Below, in pieces: positions 14,298 to 21,266 of a stretch of DNA of 23,255 nucleotides. The notes beneath the pieces are model-generated. The model did not search any database, was not told the origin of the DNA, and worked only from the letters and a program-made list of their open reading frames with translations. A program made the position numbers and the translations under genes. Every line of letters starts with the position of its first letter. The first letter of the stretch is position 1. The DNA is from an uncultured bacterium (GTDB lineage: Bacteria > Cyanobacteriota > Vampirovibrionia > Gastranaerophilales > Gastranaerophilaceae): NCBI GenBank assembly GCA_947365485.1, contig CANAXK010000004.1, forward strand, positions 1-23,255, in the 5' to 3' direction.

Positions 14298-17053
14298 TAT
14301 TCTAAATATTTAAAATAATCTTTATTAAAATCCAGCGTATCCTTTGTTGCAACAACTGAATACACAGGCTTTTGCGTAAACACTTTTGATGCAAAATCAA
14401 GCACGTCCTGTTTTGTAACCTTGTCTATTGAATCATAAACCTTGTTTCTGTAGCTTATACCATAAAGCGAGTTCATGCCGGATTCCAGATTCCGAAGCTT
14501 CGAAGCTGCGCCCTCATTCTCCAGAAGCGAAGCCTTGAGAGCGAGCTTGGCATTCTCAAATTCACGCTCCGTAAACTCTCCTGCTCTGAGCAATTCTATC
14601 TGCCTTTTAAACCCGTTTATTGATTTTTGGACATTATCGTAAGAAAACTCGCCAATCTCTTTGTTGTCAGTAGTTGTTAAAATATTGCAACTAAGCTCGC
14701 CGCAGTCATGCGACCTACCTAGTGATGAATAAACAGAATATGCAAGGTGTTCCTTTTCTCTAAGCGTATTGAAAAGGCTTGTAGAAAGAATCGTATTCAT
14801 AAGCTTTCCGGCAATAATATCCTTTATATCATTGCTTGCTTTAAACCTGTACACCTGCATTATGTCAGCCTGCGAGTTCTTTATTTCTTTTGTAAGCACA
14901 ACACTCTCCGGCGTTTCTTTGAAAAACTCAATAGGCTTCACAATATTTTTCTTAACAGAAGAAAGTTCTGACGCCTTTTGGATGATTTCACTACGAACCT
15001 CCTGAATGTGCTCCTGAGGAATATTAGCAGTTATAATCCCTCTGGAATTATTCAAGATATAACTGTGGCAGTCTTTCAGGTCATCCAGTCTAATGCTGTC
15101 AAGGTTCGCAAGTATTTCTTTATAAGAAAACTCGTAAGGATTATTCTTGCTGTCATAATCATCATAGAGTACTTGAGCAGTAGATGGAATCCGCTTCAGG
15201 TAGTCTTTTATTCTTGCTTTTGCAATATCCAGATTTTCCTGGGTTAATGCTGGCTTGTAAAGAAGCTCGGCTGCTTTTTCATACATAAGCGTCCTGTTTT
15301 TGAGACCACAGTTGCCTTTTACAGACAACCCGTTGCTTCCGACACCGACACCAAGCGTTATGTTATTTTTTTCTTTAAACCTGTCCAACTCGTCTTCTGA
15401 CATGCTTTCTGTTCCCATTGAATAAATCATGTCCAGAAGCTCCAAAACTCCCGCCTTTTTGTTATACGGAACATTTGTTGCAAGCGCAATGTTATAGTTT
15501 ATATTATTGGATCGGGTCTGGTAGAACCCTACATCGTAATTGTTGCCAAGAGTAATCTCTTCAACCTTGTCCATATTTATAGGCTGCCTGCTTTTACCCT
15601 GAAAAGAGAGGTTTACGTTGTTTTTAGGAGGGTGCACAACTGTAATTGCAGCCTTATTGAGATCAAAGTATTTTTTTAAAGCGTCTGCAACATCCTCCGC
15701 AGTGATTTCGTTTAAAATCTTTTCGGCATCAACAAAAGAATCAAGCTGGTTATTCAATACATTGGTGCCAACCAGTGTATTAACTACATCCGAATACTCA
15801 AGCGACTCTTCCATAGCTCTTGAAAGCTTCTGCTTGATTTCATTCACCTGCTCTTCTGTTGGAGGCTTGATTGTAGAAATCGCATCAAAAATTCCCTTTA
15901 ACACCTTTTCTGAGTTCTCTTCTGAGGTCGATGCCGCAAGATAGATGAATTTGTTTGCGTTAGGGTTGGTGCTTATCTTCTCAGAATCAATATACGGCAT
16001 TGCGTTATATTTTTTCAGGCTGGTCTCCAAATTACTTGAAGAAGACTTGAGATAAGCTTTTGCAATGCCATAGATAAACTTTTCTTTAACGTCACTGTTT
16101 TTTGGCCCCGCAAACCCTAAAATAACACTTGTAGAAACAGCCTTGTCACTCACGAAGTCTTTTCTAACAGTCTTATCTATTGGCACAAGTCTTTCCTCAA
16201 ACTTCTGCCCTTGAGAAGTCTTTCTGGAAGTAAAATTCTTAGCTGCAATTTGGATTGCCTCATCAGGGTTAATGTCACCTGTTATTACAAGGTTCATATT
16301 ATCAGGCGTGTAATACTTGTTATAATAATCCAGAACATCTTTCCTTGTAAGGTTTTTGATATGCTTTACGCTTCCGCCTACAAGCTCGTCGGCCGGATTT
16401 TTTATACTAAAAAGCGTTCTAACTGTCTGGTCAAGCGCGATTGTTTGCGGGTCATCCAGAATCATGTTGATTTCAGAGCAAACAGGGCCCTTTTCTTTTT
16501 CTATCATAGCATCAGAGAACTTTAAATCCTCTGTCATGGCTGCGATGATTTTTATCTGTTTTTCCAAATCATTATCACCCAGCTGCGGCGTGGCGTTTAC
16601 ATAATCCGTTACAGCATAGTTTGTGCTTGCATTTGCCCATCCGCCCATATCTTCAAGCTTCTTGAATGAATCACCAACATCAAGCTTCAAATGTCCGTTG
16701 TCTCCGTTTGTTCCGTTGAACGCCATGTGCTCAAGAAAATGGCTAATCCCTTTTATATCAGGAGTTTCGTTTAAAGAGCCAACATTAACATAGTTCTTCA
16801 CAACAGCAGGAGAGCCTTCCATTGGAACAATCGTAACCCTGTGCCCGTTTGCAAGCTTGTAGCTGTGTACCTCAAGCCCGTTTGGAAGAACATCCGTGCG
16901 GAGTTTTTTATATGCTTGAGGCGTTTTCACCTTAAAATCAGGGGTTACATAGGATAACTCCTTTATTTGGGGTTGATTTTTCTCTTTAGGGGCTTCGTTC
17001 GGAGTTTCGAGCTTAGCTCTAAAGAGCACACTGTTAATGCTGTTAACTTTCAT
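14297..17053 (-). CDS. Large M16-family (pitrilysin-type) zinc metalloprotease
   Basis: 918 aa from the ATG at 17053; an ATG six bases upstream is also in frame. The inverted zinc motif HFLEH (H105, E108, H109) lies in GISHFLEHMAFNGT, with the distal Glu at E185 or E187, about 77 residues on. A second M16-like half (about 460-900, NINYNIALATNVPYNKKAGVLEL... to LREKEHLAYSVYSS) lacks HxxEH, as expected for the non-catalytic repeat. Such enzymes degrade peptides inside a closed chamber. There is no signal peptide; the N-terminus MKVNSINSVLFRAKLETP is a short motif plus a Lys/Pro-rich linker. TATAAT ends six bases before the ATG and there is no Shine-Dalgarno, so the transcript is probably leaderless. 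It is separated from upstream speD by a strong terminator. Confidence 0.9.
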   Translation of the reverse strand: MKVNSINSVLFRAKLETPNEAPKEKNQPQIKELSYVTPDFKVKTPQAYKKLRTDVLPNGLEVHSYKLANGHRVTIVPMEGSPAVVKNYVNVGSLNETPDIKGISHFLEHMAFNGTNGDNGHLKLDVGDSFKKLEDMGGWANASTNYAVTDYVNATPQLGDNDLEKQIKIIAAMTEDLKFSDAMIEKEKGPVCSEINMILDDPQTIALDQTVRTLFSIKNPADELVGGSVKHIKNLTRKDVLDYYNKYYTPDNMNLVITGDINPDEAIQIAAKNFTSRKTSQGQKFEERLVPIDKTVRKDFVSDKAVSTSVILGFAGPKNSDVKEKFIYGIAKAYLKSSSSNLETSLKKYNAMPYIDSEKISTNPNANKFIYLAASTSEENSEKVLKGIFDAISTIKPPTEEQVNEIKQKLSRAMEESLEYSDVVNTLVGTNVLNNQLDSFVDAEKILNEITAEDVADALKKYFDLNKAAITVVHPPKNNVNLSFQGKSRQPINMDKVEEITLGNNYDVGFYQTRSNNINYNIALATNVPYNKKAGVLELLDMIYSMGTESMSEDELDRFKEKNNITLGVGVGSNGLSVKGNCGLKNRTLMYEKAAELLYKPALTQENLDIAKARIKDYLKRIPSTAQVLYDDYDSKNNPYEFSYKEILANLDSIRLDDLKDCHSYILNNSRGIITANIPQEHIQEVRSEIIQKASELSSVKKNIVKPIEFFKETPESVVLTKEIKNSQADIMQVYRFKASNDIKDIIAGKLMNTILSTSLFNTLREKEHLAYSVYSSLGRSHDCGELSCNILTTTDNKEIGEFSYDNVQKSINGFKRQIELLRAGEFTEREFENAKLALKASLLENEGAASKLRNLESGMNSLYGISYRNKVYDSIDKVTKQDVLDFASKVFTQKPVYSVVATKDTLDFNKDYFKYLE

Positions 17054-17059
17054 AACCAT

Positions 17060-17065
17060 ATTATA
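17060..17065 (-). promoter_or_regulatory. -10 box of the M16 gene, predicted leaderless
   Basis: TATAAT on the minus strand, then six bases (ATGGTT), then the ATG of MKVNSINS. The -35 region is poor. If transcription starts six or seven bases after the hexamer, the second ATG is at the mRNA 5' end and the first ATG is not transcribed. Confidence 0.6.
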
Positions 17066-17100
17066 TAAAAAACAAATTCGGGCTAAAAATTGCCTGTTTG

Positions 17101-17150
17101 TTAAGAAAAATAAAGCGGCGGGACTTAAGCATTAAGTCCCGCCGCTTTAT
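17101..17150 (-). terminator. Intrinsic terminator of speD
   Basis: A perfect 19-bp stem (17110-17128 with 17132-17150, loop TGC on the minus strand) containing GCGGCGGGAC, followed on the minus strand by TTTTCTTAA. It lies 19 nt after the speD stop and isolates it from the M16 gene. Confidence 0.92.
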
Positions 17151-17168
17151 AAATTTATTCAAAACTGC

Positions 17169-17627
17169 TTAGTTTTCAAACTGTTCAGCCACTTCAAACG
17201 GCTGTTCAGAGAGTTTAAGAGTTTCTCTATCGATTATACCTCTTTTAAGCTCTGTAAAAGAAGCCTTTTTAGAGTTAAATTTCTTCTTTAGAAATTCATA
17301 TGCAACCTTAGGGTCACACTTTGTCCCGCAAGTAAACAAATCTACTGCAGCATACCCCAGTTCAGGCCATGTGTGGATTGCTAAGTGGCTTTCTGAAATA
17401 ATTACAACGCCGCTTACACCGTACGGGTTAAACATATGAAAGCACTTTTGGACGATTGTGGCACCGCACTCAAGAGCCGCTTCAATCATGTACTTTTCTA
17501 CTTTATCATTGCTATTTAAAATATTTGGATCACATTCGAAAAATTCTGCTAGAACATGTTGTCCCAAGTTTACTTTGTCCAGGTTTTGCTTTTCAAGCTC
17601 GTCAAGTGAAGATGATACAATTGTCAA
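17169..17627 (-). CDS. speD: S-adenosylmethionine decarboxylase proenzyme
   Basis: 152 aa. It makes decarboxylated AdoMet, the aminopropyl donor for spermidine. The self-cleaving site is E79-S80 in IISESHLAIHTWPE; S80 becomes the pyruvoyl group. H85 and C100 match the processing and proton-donor residues of the small bacterial class (spacing +5 and +20 as in Thermotoga SpeD). The start is TTG at 17627, eight bases after GGAGG; the nearer ATG at 17632 reads only ATG-AAT-TGA. The C-terminal 25 residues are longer than in typical members. A -10 box lies at 17686-17691. No speE is visible in the window. Confidence 0.93.
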   Translation of the reverse strand: MTIVSSSLDELEKQNLDKVNLGQHVLAEFFECDPNILNSNDKVEKYMIEAALECGATIVQKCFHMFNPYGVSGVVIISESHLAIHTWPELGYAAVDLFTCGTKCDPKVAYEFLKKKFNSKKASFTELKRGIIDRETLKLSEQPFEVAEQFEN

Positions 17628-17685
17628 TTCATGTGCCTCCTTTGCTACCGGTGCGTTGTCCCACCAATTATCTTTTTTTACTACG

Positions 17686-17691
17686 ATTATA
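17686..17691 (-). promoter_or_regulatory. Candidate -10 box of speD
   Basis: TATAAT on the minus strand, 58 nt upstream of the TTG start, giving a leader of about 50 nt with a good AAAGGAGG. The -35 region is T-rich and not convincing. Confidence 0.45.
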
Positions 17692-17772
17692 TATTACTAT
17701 AAAAACCGAAAAATTTGTATAATTTACACTTTTTAGACGAGATGTTAAGAGATTGTTACATTATTTTTGTTG

Positions 17773-17778
17773 GATAAT
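17773..17778 (+). promoter_or_regulatory. Candidate -10 box of the DUF4145-like gene
   Basis: GATAAT six bases before the ATG at 17785. An overlapping TATAAT (17778-17783) ends one base before the ATG and is too close. TTGTTA at 17753 is a possible -35 with a short 14-bp gap. No clear Shine-Dalgarno. Confidence 0.4.
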
Positions 17779-17784
17779 ATAATC

Positions 17785-18417
17785 ATGGCTACAAATTTTG
17801 ACTTCCTAAAACGAATAGACAAACCGCTTTTTGATATAATATCAGAAGCTGAAAAACTATATAGAGACGAGTATTTCGATCAATGTATGACCCAGACAAG
17901 ACGCTTTGGAGAAAATGTCTGCAAAAATGTTCTGGGAGCAAGCGCAGAAGGAAATTTTGATAACATGCTAGCAACCCTGAAAGACAGAGGAAACAGCTTT
18001 GAGCAGGAAAAAGAGTTTATTCAGGATTTGTATTTCCTGAAAAAGCATGGCAATGAATCCGCACACTCTTTGAAAGTAAAGAAAAGCGGCATGGATGCAC
18101 TCGAATGCCTGCAACGCGCATTTGAGGTGGCAATAAACTATTGTGTTTACGCTAAAAAATCAGATTCAGACATTTTAAAACTTAGATACGACACAGAACT
18201 TCTTATTACTGGAGAAAAATCAAAAAAGACTCTTGCAGAAAAATATAAGGAACAAAAGACAAAGTCTAACAAGCCAAAACCTGTAAAACAATCATATACG
18301 ATGAATACAAAGACGAAGAAAACAGGGATTTCCGTATTCTGGATATTTGTTTGTATTTCTTGTGTAATAACAACACTTCTTTTTGCCTCAATGTTTATCG
18401 CAATTAAATTCTTTTGA
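17785..18417 (+). CDS. DUF4145-like protein with C-terminal membrane anchor
   Basis: 210 aa from ATG 17785; in-frame TTG codons upstream lie in the promoter. Residues 1-125 read like a DUF4145 helical domain: FDFLKRIDKPLFDIISEAEKLYRDEYFDQCMTQTRRFGENVCKNVL, then LKDRG and the characteristic FLKKHGNESAHS before a final helix. That domain occurs alone and at the start of type I restriction HsdR-like proteins; its function is poorly known. Residues 140-180 are a Lys-rich linker and 181-210 a single hydrophobic helix (GISVFWIFVCISCVITTLLFASMF) at the extreme C-terminus, i.e. a tail anchor with the domain in the cytosol. It is divergent from speD. Its TGA stop forms the TG of the ispE extended -10. 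Confidence 0.75.
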   Translation: MATNFDFLKRIDKPLFDIISEAEKLYRDEYFDQCMTQTRRFGENVCKNVLGASAEGNFDNMLATLKDRGNSFEQEKEFIQDLYFLKKHGNESAHSLKVKKSGMDALECLQRAFEVAINYCVYAKKSDSDILKLRYDTELLITGEKSKKTLAEKYKEQKTKSNKPKPVKQSYTMNTKTKKTGISVFWIFVCISCVITTLLFASMFIAIKFF

Positions 18418-18423
18418 TATAAT
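18415..18423 (+). promoter_or_regulatory. Extended -10 promoter of ispE, predicted leaderless
   Basis: TGATATAAT: TG, one base, perfect TATAAT (18418-18423), then six bases, then the ispE ATG at 18430. No good -35, as is common with extended -10 boxes. No Shine-Dalgarno. Confidence 0.65.
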
Positions 18424-18429
18424 TAAGCT

Positions 18430-19299
18430 ATGAAAAGTATTAGAATAAAATGTCCTGCAAAGATAAATCTGACGCTGGAAGTTGTTAATAAACGCGAAGA
18501 CGGATTTCATAATATCAAAAGCATCATGCAGCTTGTAAGCCTGTATGATTATCTTAATATCAAATGCAAACCTTCTGACACAGCACATATAACACTTAGC
18601 GGAAACTCGACAGAGATTCCTTACAATGAAAAAAATCTGGTTCACAAGGCAGCCAAACTGTTTCTGGATACCACAGGCATAAATTCTGAAATAAATATAC
18701 ACATAGAAAAAAACATCCCGATTGCAGCAGGGCTGGCAGGCGGAAGCACGGACGCAGCAGGCACAATTTTCGGGCTGAACGAAATCTTCAACAAGCCGTT
18801 ACGTGAACAAGAAATGCATGGGCTTTGCGCGCAGCTTGGCTCTGACCTTAATGTCTGCCTCGAAGGCGGATGTGTCTTAGCAACATCAAGAGGTGAGTGC
18901 ATCCAAAAGCTTGAAACAATCTCCATGCCGGTCACGCTTATCAAGCCTAAAAATCTGGGGATTTCCGCTAAAGAAGCCTACACAAAGTACAGCCAGAAAG
19001 AGTTCAAGCCAAATTTAAACAAAACAGAATTTATGCTGGAAGCCTTAAAAGGTTCTGGAGATATAAAGGAATTTTTGTATAATGATTTGGAGTATGCAGT
19101 TTTTGACAACTATCCGGAATTGCAGTTCATAAAATCAAGGCTACCGGAAGCCATTATGTCCGGCTCAGGTTCGACTTATTTTATTCTTGAGAATCTCGAG
19201 GAAAACATTTTTCCTGATGAGTATGAAGTTATAACAGGTTTAGAGTTCATATCAGAAGGAATTGCTATTGAGAATTGTAACAATTTTGTTATATACTAG
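18430..19299 (+). CDS. ispE: 4-diphosphocytidyl-2-C-methyl-D-erythritol kinase
   Basis: 289 aa, GHMP kinase family. It phosphorylates CDP-methylerythritol in the non-mevalonate isoprenoid pathway. CPAKINLTLEV (with K11) and the ATP loop PIAAGLAGGSTDAAG (97-111) are intact, as is the catalytic Asp (D139 in LGSDLNVCLEGG). AIMSGSGSTYF is the C-terminal GHMP motif. Its promoter overlaps the stop of the DUF4145-like gene, and the transcript probably starts at the ATG. Isoprenoid output feeds the undecaprenyl carriers used for wall and LPS assembly. Confidence 0.96.
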   Translation: MKSIRIKCPAKINLTLEVVNKREDGFHNIKSIMQLVSLYDYLNIKCKPSDTAHITLSGNSTEIPYNEKNLVHKAAKLFLDTTGINSEINIHIEKNIPIAAGLAGGSTDAAGTIFGLNEIFNKPLREQEMHGLCAQLGSDLNVCLEGGCVLATSRGECIQKLETISMPVTLIKPKNLGISAKEAYTKYSQKEFKPNLNKTEFMLEALKGSGDIKEFLYNDLEYAVFDNYPELQFIKSRLPEAIMSGSGSTYFILENLEENIFPDEYEVITGLEFISEGIAIENCNNFVIY

Positions 19300-19383
19300 C
19301 AAATTACTCCCTTTAGAGGTTATATTATGCTATGAGGATATTTATAATATACAGGTGATATCCTTACATGAGGTCTTAGAAAA

Positions 19384-19722
19384 GTGGTAGATAACAGGTC
19401 TGCAGGTTTTTATGGAATCGGCGGTTCATTCAATTTTAAAAGTGGTGACCCATCAGGCACTGCTGCGAAAATGAGTCAGGAAAAATACGGCTCTGAAGCA
19501 ATGTATCTCCCTCCGGCAGAAGGCGAGGAGGACGGAGATGGCTTCTACAACCAGCCGTTTATTGACCGGAGCGCGCTTCTTAGAGCTACGCTTAATTCGC
19601 TTGCAATGACAAATGTTGCCTCTGTTTTGAATGCAAAAAAGCACAAAAAAACGGCTAAAGAGATTTTGGACGAGGAAAAAGAAGAGACCGGTGAGGAAGA
19701 AGAAAGAGAAGAAGAGCATTAA
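19384..19722 (+). CDS. Acidic-tailed protein of unknown function
   Basis: 112 aa from GTG 19384, with GAGG ten bases upstream; the nearest ATG upstream hits a stop within four codons. The N-terminus is Gly/Ser-rich (SAGFYGIGGSFNFKSGDPSG), a middle part (FIDRSALLRATLNSLAMTNVASVLNAKKHKK) is helical, and the last 25 residues are nearly all Glu, Lys and Asp. There is no signal peptide. I recognise no family. A TATAAT at 19343-19348 may be its -10. The coding call rests on the open frame and codon pattern, so the exact start is uncertain. Confidence 0.6.
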   Translation: MVDNRSAGFYGIGGSFNFKSGDPSGTAAKMSQEKYGSEAMYLPPAEGEEDGDGFYNQPFIDRSALLRATLNSLAMTNVASVLNAKKHKKTAKEILDEEKEETGEEEEREEEH

Positions 19723-19751
19723 TCTTATTTTTCTGGAAACTTTATTTATAG

Positions 19752-19757
19752 TATAAT
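19752..19757 (+). promoter_or_regulatory. Candidate -10 box of the plsC pair
   Basis: TATAAT 54 nt before the first acyltransferase ATG. The leader holds a small hairpin GCGGT/ACCGC (19778-19782 with 19790-19794) just before the CGGAG ribosome-binding site. Confidence 0.5.
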
Positions 19758-19811
19758 CTTTTTTGAGACGGGGATAAGCGGTACTATAGACCGCACGGAG
19801 TATTAATAATA

Positions 19812-20483
19812 ATGACAGAAACAAAAAAAACTAACGGAAATAAGTACTCACTAAGAGATGCAGAGTTTTATAACTGCTGGAGACGTATATTTTTATTTCT
19901 TGTAACAGGCGTTTTTTACATGATAAGATTCAAACTTGTTTACAGACTTGAGGTTCATGGAAAAGAAAATATTCCCAAAGACAACAACTTTATCATAGCA
20001 GCAAACCACCTTTCAACGCTTGACCCTCCGCTTGTATGCGGTGTGCTTAACCGCGGGGTTGCATATATGGCAAAAAAAGAGCTTTTTGAAAACCCATTCA
20101 TGCGCTGGTGGCTTGACTGGCTCGGAGCCTTTGCGGTTGACAGGGAAAAGCTTGGCGTTTCCACTATAAAAACAGTTAAAACAATCAAGGAAACAGGCTG
20201 GGTACTCGGTATTTTTCCGCAGGGCACAAGACAGGAGCCGGGAGAAATAAGCCACATCACCAAAGGGTTTGCGTCTCTTGCTAAAAGCACAAAATGCAAC
20301 ATACTCCCTATTGGTATTACTGGAACACAGGAAGTTAAGCGCTTGCCGTTTTCAGGCAAAATCGTTGTAAGAATCGGAGAGGCAATACCTTACTCTAACA
20401 ATGTCGATGACATGGTAACCAAATGGGGAGAAGCCATTCAGGATTTAACTGGATTTAAATATATTGAAAATGCACAAGTATAA
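19812..20483 (+). CDS. PlsC-family 1-acyl-glycerol-3-phosphate acyltransferase, first copy
   Basis: 223 aa. It transfers an acyl chain to lysophosphatidate or a related lipid at the membrane. A hydrophobic segment (26-42) is followed by motif I NHLSTLDPP (H66-x4-D71), motif II-like DWLGAFAVDRE, motif III GIFPQGTR (133-140, Gln where most family members have Glu) and a C-terminal LPIGITGTQEV block. The start ATG has CGGAG eleven bases upstream. A paralogous copy begins 17 nt after its stop; the pair probably forms one transcript. Confidence 0.9.
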   Translation: MTETKKTNGNKYSLRDAEFYNCWRRIFLFLVTGVFYMIRFKLVYRLEVHGKENIPKDNNFIIAANHLSTLDPPLVCGVLNRGVAYMAKKELFENPFMRWWLDWLGAFAVDREKLGVSTIKTVKTIKETGWVLGIFPQGTRQEPGEISHITKGFASLAKSTKCNILPIGITGTQEVKRLPFSGKIVVRIGEAIPYSNNVDDMVTKWGEAIQDLTGFKYIENAQV

Positions 20484-20500
20484 TTAGGACTGGAAGATAG

Positions 20501-21181
20501 ATGTTTATTGAAAAAAAATACAACAGAAGAACCGAAAAAGATTACAATTTTATAAGAACTGCTTTCTACATGACGTTCGTATCCTTTGTTGTTTTTCCGA
20601 TAACAAAGCTCATGTACAATCTTAAGATTGAAGGCAAAGAAAACCTGCCTAAGAGCTCACGCGTTATTTATGCAGGCAACCATGTCTCATACATTGACCC
20701 GCCTCTAATCTCGCTTGCAGCTTACAAAAACATCGCGTACATGGCAAAACAAGAACTCTTTCAGGACAAAAACAAGCTCTTGAGATTCCTTGTGCACACT
20801 CTTGGCGCTTTTGCAGTAAACCGTGAAAAACCAGAAATTGCTACTTTCAAAACTGTTAAATCAGTATTTAATACCACTTGGGCACTTGGTATTTTTCCGC
20901 AGGGAAGAATTGTTAAAGAGCCTATTGTAGAACATGTTCATAAGGGCTTCACACTTTTTGCCAAGAAATTTCAGGCTGATATTGTGCCTGTTGCGATTTG
21001 CGGATTCGACGGCTATGCTAAAAAACTATTCGATAAAAATATTACTGTAAAAATCGGAAAACCAATCTCCTACACCCTCGACGAGGACGAAATTGTAAGA
21101 GAGTGGACAAAGCAGATTTGCGACTTCACTGGTTTCGAAAACAAACTCGAAGATGCTAAAGAAAAAGCGACTGTTTCTTAA
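20501..21181 (+). CDS. PlsC-family acyltransferase, second copy
   Basis: 226 aa. A paralogue of the gene just upstream: NHVSYIDPP (H61-x4-D66), LGAFAVNREK, GIFPQGRI (130-137) and VPVAICGFDGY in the same order and spacing. The third motif reads PQGRI rather than PQGTR, so the Thr-Arg pair is shifted or lost, which may change acyl-donor or acceptor choice. The N-terminal hydrophobic stretch (about 20-38) fits membrane association. GGAAG lies upstream of the ATG. Whether the two copies act on different substrates (for example phosphatidate and ornithine or glycolipids) cannot be told. Confidence 0.88.
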   Translation: MFIEKKYNRRTEKDYNFIRTAFYMTFVSFVVFPITKLMYNLKIEGKENLPKSSRVIYAGNHVSYIDPPLISLAAYKNIAYMAKQELFQDKNKLLRFLVHTLGAFAVNREKPEIATFKTVKSVFNTTWALGIFPQGRIVKEPIVEHVHKGFTLFAKKFQADIVPVAICGFDGYAKKLFDKNITVKIGKPISYTLDEDEIVREWTKQICDFTGFENKLEDAKEKATVS

Positions 21182-21266
21182 TAAAACTTAATATTTGATA
21201 AAAATTAAGCAATTTTTGCTTTTGAGTAGTTTTAATAGGTTTGCACACAAAAGAAGGTTTAAAAAC

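Noticed and set aside
21207..21223. AAGCAA-TTT-TTGCTT hairpin as a terminator after the second plsC
   Set aside because: Only six AT-rich pairs and a short T run; too weak to call.
21195..21266. TTG-initiated N-terminal extension of the synthetase-like protein
   Set aside because: No Shine-Dalgarno, whereas ATG 21267 has AAGAAGG at a good distance and begins with a motif like that of another protein here.
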